This document shows positions 1-10,181 of a stretch of 64,000 nucleotides of DNA, piece by piece. The notes under the pieces are model-generated. The model made no database searches, had not been told where the DNA came from, and worked only from the letters and a program-made list of their open reading frames with translations. This stretch comes from Flavobacterium panacis (GTDB lineage: Bacteria > Bacteroidota > Bacteroidia > Flavobacteriales > Flavobacteriaceae). Location of the stretch: contig NZ_JANKMS010000004.1 of assembly GCF_024649945.1 (NCBI RefSeq), forward strand, positions 248,001 through 312,000. The letters run 5' to 3'. The number at the start of each line of letters is the position of its first letter. Positions within the stretch are counted from its first letter, which is position 1. The translations under genes and the position numbers were made by a program.

Positions 1-2
1 AA

Positions 3-2108
3 GAATTTCATTGGGTTGGAAATGAGTATGTATGGTATAGTAACAACATTTTAAAAGGAAAAGAATTTCTTTTAGTGGATACCAAACAGCAAAAACAATC
101 ACAAGCTTTTGACCATAATCGATTGGCACAATCTTTAGCTAAAGTTTTAGGAAAAGAAATAAATGCAAAAGACTTACCAATAGAAAATTTAGAGTTTGAT
201 AAAAATCTGTCAAAATTGACTTTTACATCAGATGCTTTTAAGTTTTCGTATAATTTAAATACAAACGAATTAACGAAAACTGGAGATTACATAAAACCAC
301 CAAAAAGAGATCGTTATTGGGGTGGTAATTTTGACGAATTAGGAAATAAACCTGTAGGTTCGCCAGATTCGTTGTATGTGGCTTTTATTAAAAATTACAA
401 TTTATACATAAAAGACAAAAAGACCAATACAGAAACGCAGTTGAGTTATGACGGCTCAAAAGGATTTTATTATTCTTCTTATTTACAATGGTCGCCAAAC
501 AGCAAAGAAATTATGGCATATAAAGTCAGACCGGGCGAAGAACATAAAATTTATTTTGTAGAATCTAGTCCATCAGATCAATTTCAGCCCAAATTACAAA
601 CGCGTGATTATTTAAAACCCGGAGATCAACTGCCATTTAAAAGTCCGCAATTGTTTGTAATAGCTTCCAAAGAACACATTCCAGTTGCAACCGATTTATT
701 TCAACAACAATATGATGTATCTGGATTTGAATGGAAAGATGACAATAGTGCTTTAACTTTTGAATACAATCAAAGAGGACATCAGGTTTATCGTGTTTTG
801 GAGTTAAATGCCACAACTGGAAAAGTAAAAACGATCATAGAAGAAACAAGTCCAACTTTTGTGGAATATAGTGGCAAGAGATACCGTTACGATATCAAAA
901 AAAGTAATGAAATAATCTGGGCTTCGGAAAGAGACGGATGGAATCATTTGTATTTGTACGATGCTGTTACAGGAAAAGTCAAAAATCAGATTACAAAAGG
1001 AAATTGGCCCATTCGAGAAGTATTGAAAGTTGATGAAGAAAAAAAGCAAATCTATTTTACAGCCAGCGGATTAGACAATGATCAAGATCCGTATTTATTG
1101 CATTTCTGCCGAATTGATTTCAACGGAAAAAACTTTACTCGATTAACGACAGAAAACGGAAATCATAAAGTTACTTTTTCGCCAGATTACAAATATTATG
1201 TTGATCAATATTCAAGAGTAGATGCTGCACCAATTACGGTTTTAAAAAACATCGAAACACAAAAAACAGTTGTCGAAATGCAAAAAGCTGATATTTCGGC
1301 ATTGCAAAAAGCAGGCTGGAAAGCGCCAGAAGTTTTTACAGCAAAAGGAAGAGATGACAAAACAGACATTTGGGGTATAATTGTTCGTCCAACCAATTTT
1401 GATCCTAATCGCAAATATCCAATTATCGAATATATTTATGCAGGACCGCAGGACTCGTTTGTTCCAAAGAATTTTCAACCGTATTATTGGGCAATGACTT
1501 CTTTGGCAGAACTCGGATTTATTGTAGTTCAAATTGACGGAATGGGAACTTCAAACCGCTCAAAAGCTTTTCACGATGTATGCTGGAAGAACTTAAAAGA
1601 CGGTGGTTTCCCAGATAGAAAACTTTGGATGAAAGCCGCTTCCGCAAAATATCCCTATATGGATATAGATAAAGTCGGCATTCATGGAACATCTGCAGGA
1701 GGACAAAACGCTGGAGCAGCGCTGGTTTTCAACTCCGATTTTTATGATGTTGCCGTAGCATCTTGCGGCTGTCACGATAACAGAATGGATAAAATGTGGT
1801 GGAACGAACAATGGATGGGATATCCAATTGGACCAGAATACGAAGCTTGTTCTAACACCGCAAACGCAGCGCAGTTAAAAGGAAATTTAATGTTGATTTT
1901 AGGCGAATTAGATGATAATGTAGATCCTGCTTCAACGATGCAGTTTGCCAATGCGCTAATCAAAGCGAATAAAAATTTTGAATTGGTAACCGTTCCCGGA
2001 ATGGGACATTCTGCTGGAGGAGATTTTGGGGAACGCAAACGCAGAGATTATTTTGTACAGCATTTATTAGGCGTTATCCCGCCGAGCTGGGAAGAAATTT
2101 ATAAGTAG
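3..2108 (+). CDS. S9 family prolyl oligopeptidase / DPP-IV-like peptidase (5' partial)
   Basis: This is a serine peptidase of the S9 (prolyl oligopeptidase/DPP-IV) family, which cleaves after proline in short peptides. The frame is open through the left edge of the window. The first in-frame start candidate is a GTG at 75, but the upstream codons read as family-like sequence (WVGNEYVWY), so the true start is outside the window. Counting from that GTG, residues 1-430 are a beta-propeller (DPPIV N-terminal) and 440-677 the alpha/beta-hydrolase domain. The catalytic triad is visible: Ser540 in GTSAGG, Asp613 in GELDDN and His645 in GMGHS. It is followed closely by a GH127 gene on the same strand, which suggests joint attack on a proline-rich glycoprotein (inference). 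The family is certain; the substrate is not. Confidence 0.9.
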   Translation, partial: EFHWVGNEYVWYSNNILKGKEFLLVDTKQQKQSQAFDHNRLAQSLAKVLGKEINAKDLPIENLEFDKNLSKLTFTSDAFKFSYNLNTNELTKTGDYIKPPKRDRYWGGNFDELGNKPVGSPDSLYVAFIKNYNLYIKDKKTNTETQLSYDGSKGFYYSSYLQWSPNSKEIMAYKVRPGEEHKIYFVESSPSDQFQPKLQTRDYLKPGDQLPFKSPQLFVIASKEHIPVATDLFQQQYDVSGFEWKDDNSALTFEYNQRGHQVYRVLELNATTGKVKTIIEETSPTFVEYSGKRYRYDIKKSNEIIWASERDGWNHLYLYDAVTGKVKNQITKGNWPIREVLKVDEEKKQIYFTASGLDNDQDPYLLHFCRIDFNGKNFTRLTTENGNHKVTFSPDYKYYVDQYSRVDAAPITVLKNIETQKTVVEMQKADISALQKAGWKAPEVFTAKGRDDKTDIWGIIVRPTNFDPNRKYPIIEYIYAGPQDSFVPKNFQPYYWAMTSLAELGFIVVQIDGMGTSNRSKAFHDVCWKNLKDGGFPDRKLWMKAASAKYPYMDIDKVGIHGTSAGGQNAGAALVFNSDFYDVAVASCGCHDNRMDKMWWNEQWMGYPIGPEYEACSNTANAAQLKGNLMLILGELDDNVDPASTMQFANALIKANKNFELVTVPGMGHSAGGDFGERKRRDYFVQHLLGVIPPSWEEIYK

Positions 2109-2169
2109 ACAATTTCTGAAAAGAAAGAAAAAATAAAGGTTTTGTAAATCAGAAGAAAAAGAATTAAAG

Positions 2170-5100
2170 ATGAAAAAGTTTCAATTTTTTGTTTGTGCGG
2201 TATTAAGTTTTTGGACATTATCAAACACAACTTTACAGGCTCAAAACGGCGATCAGATTTTAGACGGAATTGGCGAAACAGGTTTAATTGCACGTTATGT
2301 TTTTAATGGAGATGCAAAAGACTGGTCGCGAAATAATTTGCATGGTAAAATTGAAGACAATAAAGCCAAATTTGTAAATGATGAATTTTTCGGAAAAGTG
2401 CTTTCGCTTCCTGCCGACAGTAAAGCTTTTGTTTCTATTCCTAGTGACGGATTGATAGGAGAAGAATCATTAAGTGTTTCGGGTTGGATTTTCTTAAGAA
2501 CAGCTCAAAAAGGACAAACTGTTTTTGATTTTGGAAAAAGTACTAATTCTCATTTGTTTTTTGTTCCGACAGGTACAGAAAATGAAACGGAAATGCAGAC
2601 TCAAGTTATAACAGAAAAAGGAGCAAAATATAAAACACAATCGCCAGCGCTTGAAGCAGGTAAATGGAATCATGTGGCTGTTGTCATTAATATTCCTTCT
2701 AAATCTATCAGCACTTTCGTGAATGGCAAACTGGCAGCTGAAACTAAAAATGCCGATTTGGATTTATCAAAACTATTCGATTACAATACCGCATCAAAAA
2801 ATAAACTTTACATCGGGAAATCACTTGGTGACGAAAATAGTTATCTGAATGCCAAATTGCACGATTTCAGAATTTATCGTGTGGCATTAACTGATAAACA
2901 AATTACCAGAATATTTAATAATGCCTTTAGAGAAGGTGAGGAAGAAGAATCAGGAGAAGAAAAAACAACCGATTTACCAAAATTTGCCAGCACAACGCCA
3001 CAGCTTTACAATCAGTTTTTGACAAGTGTATCAGATGTTAAGGTACAAACTGTTGCAGGAACGCTTCCACGATTACCAAGTTATGTAAAAGGTGTTTATC
3101 GTGATGGAATTCAAGGACCAGAAGTACGTGTAATCTGGCCTTCGCCGAAAGACAATAGTCAGGCACTTAAAAGCGGACAATATACCGTAATTGGAACTGT
3201 TTCGGGAACAGATTTAAAACCAAAAGCGGTTGTAACAGTTATAGATGGAAAAGCTACGAATTCGCCAAAACGTAAATTAGAAGCTTTTAAACTGGAAGAA
3301 GTTTCATTGAATGCAGATGCAGATGGACATCAAACCAAATTCATTGAAAATCGTGATAAATTCATTTCAACATTAGCCACAACAGATCCAGATTCTTTCT
3401 TGTATATGTTTCGTAATGCTTTTGGGCAAACCCAGCCAAAAGAAGCAGAACCGCTTGGTGTTTGGGACACTCAGGAAACCAAACTACGCGGACATGCGAC
3501 TGGACATTATTTAACGGCAATTGCTCAGGCTTACGCCAGTACAGGTTATGATAAAACGCTTCAAGCCAATTTTGCTAATAAAATGAATTACATGGTTGAC
3601 ACTTTGTATCAATTATCACAGCTTTCTGGAAAACCAAGAACTACTGGAGGAAAATTTGTTGCTGATCCAACTGCAGTGCCGTTTGGACCAGGAAAAACAG
3701 CTTTTGATTCGGATTTAAGTCCAGAGGGAATTCGTACCGATTATGAAAATTGGGGAACAGGATTTATCAGCGCTTATCCACCGGATCAATTTATTATGCT
3801 GGAAAATGGAGCGACGTATGGCGGGCAAAAAACTCAAATTTGGGCGCCTTATTATACGCTTCATAAAATTCTTGCTGGATTAATGGATATTTACGAGGTA
3901 AGCGGCAATGAAAAAGCATTGCAGACCGCAAAAGGAATGGGAGACTGGGTTTATGCGCGCATGAAAAAACTCCCGACAGAAACTTTAATTAGTATGTGGA
4001 ACCGATACATTGCGGGTGAATTTGGCGGAATGAACGAAGCAATGGCAAGATTATACAGAATCACAAAAGATCCTCATTATCTTGAAGTAGCTCAGTTATT
4101 TGATAATATTAAGGTGTTTTATGGAGACGCTGAACATTCGCATGGATTAGCTAAAAACGTAGATACTTTTAGAGGATTACATGCGAACCAGCACATTCCG
4201 CAAATTATGGGAGCACTTGAAATGTATCGTGATTCCAATACTCCAGATTATTTTAATATCGCCGATAATTTCTGGTACAAAACCGTAAACGATTATATGT
4301 ACACGATTGGTGGTGTTGCAGGAGCAAGAAATCCTGCAAATGCAGAATGTTTTATCAGTCAGCCGGCAACAATTTATGAAAATGGTTTTTCATCTGGTGG
4401 ACAAAACGAAACTTGTGCGACTTACAACATGCTTAAATTAACAGGAGATTTATTCCTGTACGAACAGCGTGGCGAGTTAATGGATTATTATGAAAGAGGA
4501 TTATACAATCACATTCTTTCTTCTGTAGCAGAAAATAGTCCAGCAAATACGTATCATGTTCCGTTACGACCAGGATCTGTAAAACAGTTTGGAAATGCTC
4601 ATATGAATGGTTTCACTTGCTGTAATGGAACAGCTATCGAAAGCAATACGAAATTCCAAAACTCGATTTATTTTAAAAGTGCAGATAACAATGCCTTATA
4701 CGTTAATCTGTATGTGCCATCAACTTTAAAATGGACAGAAAAGAACATTACAATCGAACAGACAACCGATTTTCCAAAACAAGATTTTACGAAATTAACC
4801 ATCAAAGGAAATGGAAATTTTGATCTAAAAGTTCGCGTACCACATTGGGCAACCAAAGGATTTTTTGTTAAGATAAACGGAAAAGAAGAAAAAGTAAAAG
4901 CAACGCCAGGAAGTTATTTGTCTTTAAACAAAAAATGGAAAAATGGCGATACAATTGAGTTAAGAATGCCGTTTGAATTTCACCTAGAACCCGTAATGGA
5001 TCAGCAGAATATTGCGAGTTTATTTTACGGACCAATATTGTTGGCAGCGCAGGAAACAGAACCAAGAAAAGACTGGCGCAAAGTAACTTTTGATGCAAAA

Positions 5101-5226
5101 AACATTGGGAAAACAATAAATGGAGATCCTAAAAAATTAGAGTTCACAATAGACGGAGTTTCATACAAACCATTTTATGATACTTACGGCCGTCACTCTG
5201 TTTATCTGGATGTTACCTTGAATTAG
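2170..5226 (+). CDS. GH127 beta-L-arabinofuranosidase-like protein with LamG and Ig-like domains
   Basis: This is a secreted 1018-residue glycoside hydrolase of the DUF1680/GH127 family, whose founding member removes beta-L-arabinofuranose from hydroxyproline-linked arabinooligosaccharides. A signal peptide ends near TLQAQ. A LamG/concanavalin-like module covers about residues 30-260, a bacterial Ig-like module (Big_4 type) about 285-365, and the alpha/alpha catalytic toroid starts near 375. The zinc-cysteine centre known from GH127 appears intact: Glu747 and Cys749 in NETC, and the pair Cys817-Cys818 in TCCNG. The extra N-terminal modules make it longer than a bare catalytic domain. It lies 61 bp after the S9 peptidase and is probably co-transcribed. 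Other DUF1680 families (GH146 and relatives) share this centre, so the exact linkage is open. Confidence 0.87.
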   Translation: MKKFQFFVCAVLSFWTLSNTTLQAQNGDQILDGIGETGLIARYVFNGDAKDWSRNNLHGKIEDNKAKFVNDEFFGKVLSLPADSKAFVSIPSDGLIGEESLSVSGWIFLRTAQKGQTVFDFGKSTNSHLFFVPTGTENETEMQTQVITEKGAKYKTQSPALEAGKWNHVAVVINIPSKSISTFVNGKLAAETKNADLDLSKLFDYNTASKNKLYIGKSLGDENSYLNAKLHDFRIYRVALTDKQITRIFNNAFREGEEEESGEEKTTDLPKFASTTPQLYNQFLTSVSDVKVQTVAGTLPRLPSYVKGVYRDGIQGPEVRVIWPSPKDNSQALKSGQYTVIGTVSGTDLKPKAVVTVIDGKATNSPKRKLEAFKLEEVSLNADADGHQTKFIENRDKFISTLATTDPDSFLYMFRNAFGQTQPKEAEPLGVWDTQETKLRGHATGHYLTAIAQAYASTGYDKTLQANFANKMNYMVDTLYQLSQLSGKPRTTGGKFVADPTAVPFGPGKTAFDSDLSPEGIRTDYENWGTGFISAYPPDQFIMLENGATYGGQKTQIWAPYYTLHKILAGLMDIYEVSGNEKALQTAKGMGDWVYARMKKLPTETLISMWNRYIAGEFGGMNEAMARLYRITKDPHYLEVAQLFDNIKVFYGDAEHSHGLAKNVDTFRGLHANQHIPQIMGALEMYRDSNTPDYFNIADNFWYKTVNDYMYTIGGVAGARNPANAECFISQPATIYENGFSSGGQNETCATYNMLKLTGDLFLYEQRGELMDYYERGLYNHILSSVAENSPANTYHVPLRPGSVKQFGNAHMNGFTCCNGTAIESNTKFQNSIYFKSADNNALYVNLYVPSTLKWTEKNITIEQTTDFPKQDFTKLTIKGNGNFDLKVRVPHWATKGFFVKINGKEEKVKATPGSYLSLNKKWKNGDTIELRMPFEFHLEPVMDQQNIASLFYGPILLAAQETEPRKDWRKVTFDAKNIGKTINGDPKKLEFTIDGVSYKPFYDTYGRHSVYLDVTLN

Positions 5227-5236
5227 TTGATCCTTA

Positions 5237-5606
5237 TTTGCCACAAATTACGCAAATTAAGAGAATTGAATTAGTGTTAATTGGTGTAATTCGTGGCAAA
5301 AAATATATGGATAAAAGTTTGCCACAGATTAATAGATTAAAATGATTTTGTTTCACGCTCCCGAAGCTATCGGTCTACAGATCTAAGCAGATTGATCAAA
5401 TATGACATATAGAAATTTGTGAAAATTTGCGCAATTTGTGGTAAAAAAATAAGGTTAAAATAATTTTTGTTTCAAGCTCCAGACAGATGTCGGGACTACA
5501 GATATAAGTAGATTTTTTTAGAACTGATAAAAAAGAAATTAGCGAAAATTAGTGGAATTAGTGGCAAAAAAAATCTTTAAAATCCATTTAATCTGTGGCA
5601 AAAAAA
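5237..5606. repeat. Intergenic block of degenerate TTTGCCAC/GTGGCAAA repeats
   Basis: This gene-free 418-bp gap is filled with short, partly inverted repeats. TTTGCCACAAATTAC at its start is answered by the reverse complement GTAATTCGTGGCAAA about 45 bp later. TTTGCCACAGATTAA is answered by TTAATCTGTGGCAAA at the end, and two further decayed arms (TTTGTGGTAAAA, TTAGTGGCAAAA) lie between. Two copies of a GCTCC...TCGG...CTACAGAT unit at about 5357-5380 and 5476-5500 are inserted in equivalent positions. No ORF or tRNA was seen. It looks like nested dispersed intergenic elements; whether they form structures in the mRNA between GH127 and the DUF885 gene is unknown. Confidence 0.6.
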
Positions 5607-5644
5607 TAAGTAACGAAAGCCAAAACATTTAGCATCATCAAACC

Positions 5645-7336
5645 ATGAAAAAATCAATTCTAAGTTTTATTATATTTTTATTTATGATTACGCCTTCTTT
5701 TTCAAGCGAACTAATAGATGTCGTCAATACTTTTCAGGCAGATAAAATCGCACTTCAAAACTTCTATTCCAACAAAGAATCAGAAGAATATTATGTACGT
5801 TTTTCCAAGTTTTATTCCGATTGGACAAAAACAGTAAAAAACATCGATTTTAAAAATTTATCCAAAGACGGCAAAGTAGATTATTTATTATTGAAAAATT
5901 TAATCAGCAAAGAAGATTATTTTTTACAAATCGATTATAAAGCTTATAAAGAAATCGCTTCGGTATTGGATTTTTCATCAGAAATAAACGTATTTATTCA
6001 AGAAAGAAGAAGAGGAAAACGACCAGTTTCCAGTCAATTAGCCAAAACATTTGACGATGCGGCAATTAGCATTGATAAAAAAATGGAAGATCTTAAAAAC
6101 AAACCTTTTAAAGATTGGTTTGCAGCAGAAAAAGCGTCTAAATCGGTTGCTTCATTTAAAAGAGCATTAAAAGAAGCTTATGGATTTTATTACAGCTATG
6201 ATCCTGATTTTACTTGGTGGATGGAAAAACCATATAAAATCTTAGCCGAAAAATTAAAAACATATGAAGATTTTTTAAAAACAAACTACGCACAAACAAG
6301 CGTAAAAGATGACGGGAGCGGAATTATAGGAAAACCAATTGGAAGAGATGCCATCATCAAAAGTTTGTCTTACGAATACATTCCCTATTCTCCTGAGGAA
6401 TTAATTACAGCAGCACAAAAACAATTTGAATGGTGTAAAAACGAAATGATCAAAGCTTCAACTGAACTTGGTTACGGCAAAGATTGGAAAAAAGCATTAG
6501 AGCACGTAAAAGATACTTATGTTCCTGCAGGTGAACAACCGCAAGCCATTACAGATCTTTACAATCAATCGGTTAAATTTATTGAAGATCGTGATTTAAT
6601 TACGTTGCCCGATTTGACCAAAGAAACTTGGCAAATGATTATGATGACACCAGAACGCCAAAAGATAAATCCGTTTTTTACAGGAGGCTGGGAAATCAGT
6701 ATTTCTTATCCAACAGAAGACATGGATCAGAAAGATAAACTGATGAGCATGCGAGGTAATAATCCGAATTTTTCTTTTGCGACAGTACAGCACGAATTAT
6801 TGCCAGGACATAATCTACAGTTTTTCATGAACAGCCGTCACAAATCGTATCGTCAGCCTTTTGATACACCTTTTTGGATGGAAGGCTGGGCATTGTATTG
6901 GGAAATTATTCTTTGGAACAAACAATTTCCGCAGACACCAGAACAAAAATTAGGCATGTTATTTTGGAGAATTCACCGTTGCGCCAGAATCATTTTTTCA
7001 TTGAAATACCATTTAGGCGAAATGACACCACAGCAATGTATTGATTTATTAGTCAATGAAGTGGGGCATGAAAAAGCCAATGCAGAAGCAGAAGTCAGAC
7101 GATCATTTGCCAGCGGAGACGCACCATTATACCAAGTCGCGTACATGACAGGAGGTTTGCAGTTTTTTGCTTTAAGAAATGAATTATTAGCAAAAGGATG
7201 GACAGAAAAACAGTTTCACGATCGTGTTTTAAAAGAAAATATGGTGCCAGTTGAAATGCTCCGAATTTTATTAGAAGATTTACCAGTTTCGGAAGATTAT
7301 AAAACCAATTGGAAATTTTCAACCGACTTTAAATAA
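5645..7336 (+). CDS. DUF885-family zinc metallopeptidase, secreted
   Basis: This 563-residue protein has a signal peptide ending near PSFSS and belongs to the DUF885 family, putative metallopeptidases related to M3/M32 gluzincins. The signature HELLPGH lies at residues 383-389, with His383, Glu384 and His389 as the expected metal/catalytic residues, followed by EGWALYWE from Glu413 supplying the third ligand. Length and organisation are typical. It sits inside a run of glycosidase and peptidase genes and probably helps degrade the peptide part of the same substrate. The gene starts 35 bp after the repeat block. The enzymatic reaction of this family is poorly defined, so the call is at family level. 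Confidence 0.85.
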   Translation: MKKSILSFIIFLFMITPSFSSELIDVVNTFQADKIALQNFYSNKESEEYYVRFSKFYSDWTKTVKNIDFKNLSKDGKVDYLLLKNLISKEDYFLQIDYKAYKEIASVLDFSSEINVFIQERRRGKRPVSSQLAKTFDDAAISIDKKMEDLKNKPFKDWFAAEKASKSVASFKRALKEAYGFYYSYDPDFTWWMEKPYKILAEKLKTYEDFLKTNYAQTSVKDDGSGIIGKPIGRDAIIKSLSYEYIPYSPEELITAAQKQFEWCKNEMIKASTELGYGKDWKKALEHVKDTYVPAGEQPQAITDLYNQSVKFIEDRDLITLPDLTKETWQMIMMTPERQKINPFFTGGWEISISYPTEDMDQKDKLMSMRGNNPNFSFATVQHELLPGHNLQFFMNSRHKSYRQPFDTPFWMEGWALYWEIILWNKQFPQTPEQKLGMLFWRIHRCARIIFSLKYHLGEMTPQQCIDLLVNEVGHEKANAEAEVRRSFASGDAPLYQVAYMTGGLQFFALRNELLAKGWTEKQFHDRVLKENMVPVEMLRILLEDLPVSEDYKTNWKFSTDFK

Positions 7337-7339
7337 TTA

Positions 7340-7406
7340 TTTTAACACATAGTAACATAGATTTAGAAAGCTTTAAAAGGCGTTTCACTTTTTTAGATGC
7401 ACATAG
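7340..7406 (+). repeat. 67-bp dispersed repeat, copy A
   Basis: This 67-bp intergenic element begins TTTTAACACATAG and ends ATGCACATAG, with an AAAAGGCG-TTTCAC core. A second copy in reverse orientation and of exactly the same length lies at 12388-12454. It falls between the DUF885 and DUF5695 genes. No ORF is present, so it is not an insertion sequence. It resembles a small palindrome-ended repeat; the function is unknown. Confidence 0.6.
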
Positions 7407-7487
7407 CTAATTCTGTTTTTATCTGAATTTGTTATTAGAATTAAAACGAAACCAAAAGAAAAACCAACTGTCCAAAAACAATAAATT

Positions 7488-10175
7488 ATGAAGAAGATTA
7501 CACTATTTGCTTTGATAATTTGCTGCTCGATTGCTGCGAATAAGCTGCAGGCGCAAGAATATTGGGATAAAATTAAAGCGAAAAAAGCAACGCTTGAAAT
7601 AGACAAAGGATTTATTAATTTGAACACCAAGTTTTTTGATTTAAAGTTGGTTAAATCCTCTCAAACCGTTGCTGCTTTATCGCCTCTTTCAGATAAAAGT
7701 TTCGATTTTACGCCAGGAGACCGATTAGCAATTCGTGATAAAGACGGTTTGTATCAATTAGGAGATATCAATCTTCGAGTAAAAGCAACAGACGGAAGCT
7801 GGAAAAGTTATTCTACAGCGTCAAAAAGAACAGCAGTTACAGCTTTGAATGTTTCTGGAACTGTTTTGGCTGGAGCAGATCTTTCGAATACATTACCCGC
7901 TGATATTCCCTTAACGATAAAACGTTATTACGAACAAAAAGATGGGGATTTAGTATTGCGTTTTGAGATTACAAACAAATCAAATTCTCAACAGGAAATT
8001 GGTGCTTTGGGCGTTCCTATGGTTTTTAATAATATTTTGGAAGGAAAATCATTGGATGAAACACACGTTCAAAATGTATTTTTTGATCCTTATATTGGTA
8101 AAGATGCAGGTTATTTAGAAGTAAAAAGATTAAGCGGACACGGGCCAGCATTATTGTTACTTCCAGAAAACAATATGCCATTTGAAGCGTATCGCCCGTT
8201 ATTGGATGATGAAACTCCAAGAAGTATTGTTTTTGAAGGTTTCCACGAATGGATGCCATTTAGTAAAGCTTACGCCGAGCAAGAATGGAAAAATGCCGAA
8301 CAATGGAATACGCCAACTTCATTGATACTTAAAGCAGGAGAAACTAAGAATTTCTCGTTGAAGTTTGTTTTGGTAGATCAAATAGAAAATATTCAATCGG
8401 CATTAATTCAAAACCGACGTCCAGTTGCTGTTGGAATTCCGGGTTATGTCTTGCCTCAAGATGTAAACGGACAGCTTTTTCTAAAATACAATAAAGCAGT
8501 AAAATCGCTAAAAGTAGAACCAGAAGGAGCTTTGGCTTTAGAACAAAAAACAACTGACAAAAAGGATTATTTGCAATATGCAGTACAAGGAAAAAAATGG
8601 GGCAGAGCAAGAGTAACAATAACGTATGAAGACGGGTTACAGCAGACAATCAATTATAAAGTCATAAAATCTGAAAGTGACGTAATAGCCGATTTTGGAC
8701 ATTTTTCTACAACAGCGCAGTGGTTTGATGTAAAAGATGATCCTTTTCATAGAAATCCATCTGTGATTTCTTATGATTACGAAACTAAAAAACAAGTAAG
8801 TCAGGACAGTCGTGCTTGGATTGCAGGTTTAAGTGACGAAGGCGGTGCAGGAGGCTGGCTTGGCGCTATCATGAAACAATTCATTTTACCTAATAAAGAA
8901 GAAATTCAGAAGCTGGAGCAGTTCGTAGACAAAACATTGTGGGGCGGACTTCAATATAATGGTGCTGATACGCTTAAGTACGGAGTGAAAAAAAGTCTTT
9001 TTTATTATGAGCCAACGAAAATGCCGGAAGGCACATACAGCAAAGATATTAATTATAAAACTTGGGCAGCTTGGGATAAAAAAGGAGCAGATGACCCAGG
9101 AAGATCCTACAACTATCCGCACGTTGCTGCGGCGCATTGGACCATGTATCGCTTAGCAAGATACCACCAAGGTTTAGTAACTAATCATACTTGGGATTGG
9201 TATTTAAAAAATGCTTACGAAACCACTATTGCAATGACGAGATTAGCACCTTATTATGCGCAGTTTGGTCAAATGGAAGGAACTGTTTTTTTATTGATTT
9301 TGAAAGATTTAAAAACAGAAGGTTATACGGAAATAGCTAATAATCTTGAAGCAAAAATGAAGCTAAGAGCAGACCATTGGAAATCATTAAATTATCCTTT
9401 TGGAAGTGAAATGCCTTGGGATTCTACAGGTCAGGAAGAAGTCTATATGTGGTCTGATTATTTTGGTTATACTGATAAAGCAAAAGTTACCCTTGACGCC
9501 ATTTTAGCTTATATGCCTACAATGCCACACTGGGCTTACAACGGGAATGCGCGTAGATATTGGGATTTTCTTTATGGAGGAAAACTCTCAAGAGTAGAAC
9601 GTCAGATTCATCATTATGGTTCGGCTTTGAATGCGATTCCGGTTTTAGAACAATTTAGAAAAACACCTGATTTTCATTTATTAAAAGTGGGTTATGGAGG
9701 TCTGTTAGGTGGTATTTCAAATATTACAGAAGACGGTTTTGGATCGGCTGCTTTTCATTCTTATCCAGAAACATTAAGAATCGATTATTTGTCAGGAGAT
9801 TATGGTTCTGGTTTTTTTGGTTACGCAGTTAATACAGCAACTTTTATTACCAATGAAAAAGAATACGGCTGGCTGGCTTTTGGAGGAAATTTAAAAGAAA
9901 AAGGAGATGAGGTTGAGGTAGCAATTACCACTGCGGCGAAATCTAAAGTATTTATTGCACCAAAAAAAATATGGTTAACATTAGACGCGGGAACTTTTAA
10001 AACCGTAAGTTACAATACTAAAACTGGTGCTGTCACGATTACATTAGATGCTAAAACAGCTTTTACGCCAAATGCTTATTTACGAATAGATCAGGACGTA
10101 AAATTGTCTTACGAAAAGGTGAGAGGCGCTTATAAAATTGCTCTAAAAAGCAAACCAATTCAAATTAAATTATAA
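7488..10175 (+). CDS. DUF5695-type secreted protein, putative glycoside-active enzyme
   Basis: This secreted 895-residue protein has a signal peptide ending near NKLQAQ. The sequence resembles the DUF5695 family of Bacteroidota, for which I know no demonstrated activity. About residues 24-330 look like a beta-sandwich, residues 330-400 an Ig-like linker, and residues 410-800 a helical toroid rich in Trp/Tyr (for example YNYPHVAAAHWTMYRLARYHQG), the fold of many GH families. A short beta domain closes the C-terminus. The stop is 6 bp from the next start (GH42), so the two are almost certainly translated from one mRNA. The neighbours suggest a role in glycan removal, possibly as an unassigned glycosidase or lyase. 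Catalytic residues cannot be named. Confidence 0.65.
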   Translation: MKKITLFALIICCSIAANKLQAQEYWDKIKAKKATLEIDKGFINLNTKFFDLKLVKSSQTVAALSPLSDKSFDFTPGDRLAIRDKDGLYQLGDINLRVKATDGSWKSYSTASKRTAVTALNVSGTVLAGADLSNTLPADIPLTIKRYYEQKDGDLVLRFEITNKSNSQQEIGALGVPMVFNNILEGKSLDETHVQNVFFDPYIGKDAGYLEVKRLSGHGPALLLLPENNMPFEAYRPLLDDETPRSIVFEGFHEWMPFSKAYAEQEWKNAEQWNTPTSLILKAGETKNFSLKFVLVDQIENIQSALIQNRRPVAVGIPGYVLPQDVNGQLFLKYNKAVKSLKVEPEGALALEQKTTDKKDYLQYAVQGKKWGRARVTITYEDGLQQTINYKVIKSESDVIADFGHFSTTAQWFDVKDDPFHRNPSVISYDYETKKQVSQDSRAWIAGLSDEGGAGGWLGAIMKQFILPNKEEIQKLEQFVDKTLWGGLQYNGADTLKYGVKKSLFYYEPTKMPEGTYSKDINYKTWAAWDKKGADDPGRSYNYPHVAAAHWTMYRLARYHQGLVTNHTWDWYLKNAYETTIAMTRLAPYYAQFGQMEGTVFLLILKDLKTEGYTEIANNLEAKMKLRADHWKSLNYPFGSEMPWDSTGQEEVYMWSDYFGYTDKAKVTLDAILAYMPTMPHWAYNGNARRYWDFLYGGKLSRVERQIHHYGSALNAIPVLEQFRKTPDFHLLKVGYGGLLGGISNITEDGFGSAAFHSYPETLRIDYLSGDYGSGFFGYAVNTATFITNEKEYGWLAFGGNLKEKGDEVEVAITTAAKSKVFIAPKKIWLTLDAGTFKTVSYNTKTGAVTITLDAKTAFTPNAYLRIDQDVKLSYEKVRGAYKIALKSKPIQIKL

Positions 10176-10181
10176 GATAGA

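Noticed and set aside
804..2038. Several minus-strand open frames of 60-96 codons inside the S9 peptidase gene
   Set aside because: They lie wholly within a well-supported gene, have no family resemblance and are low-complexity translations of the opposite strand.
5227..5644. Possible CRISPR array because of recurring short words
   Set aside because: The repeats are unequal in length, partly inverted and unevenly spaced, without uniform spacers or cas genes.
8344..8649. 101-codon minus-strand frame rich in Leu within the DUF5695 gene
   Set aside because: The hydrophobic look comes from reading AAR/GAR-rich coding DNA backwards. It has no start context and overlaps a real gene completely.
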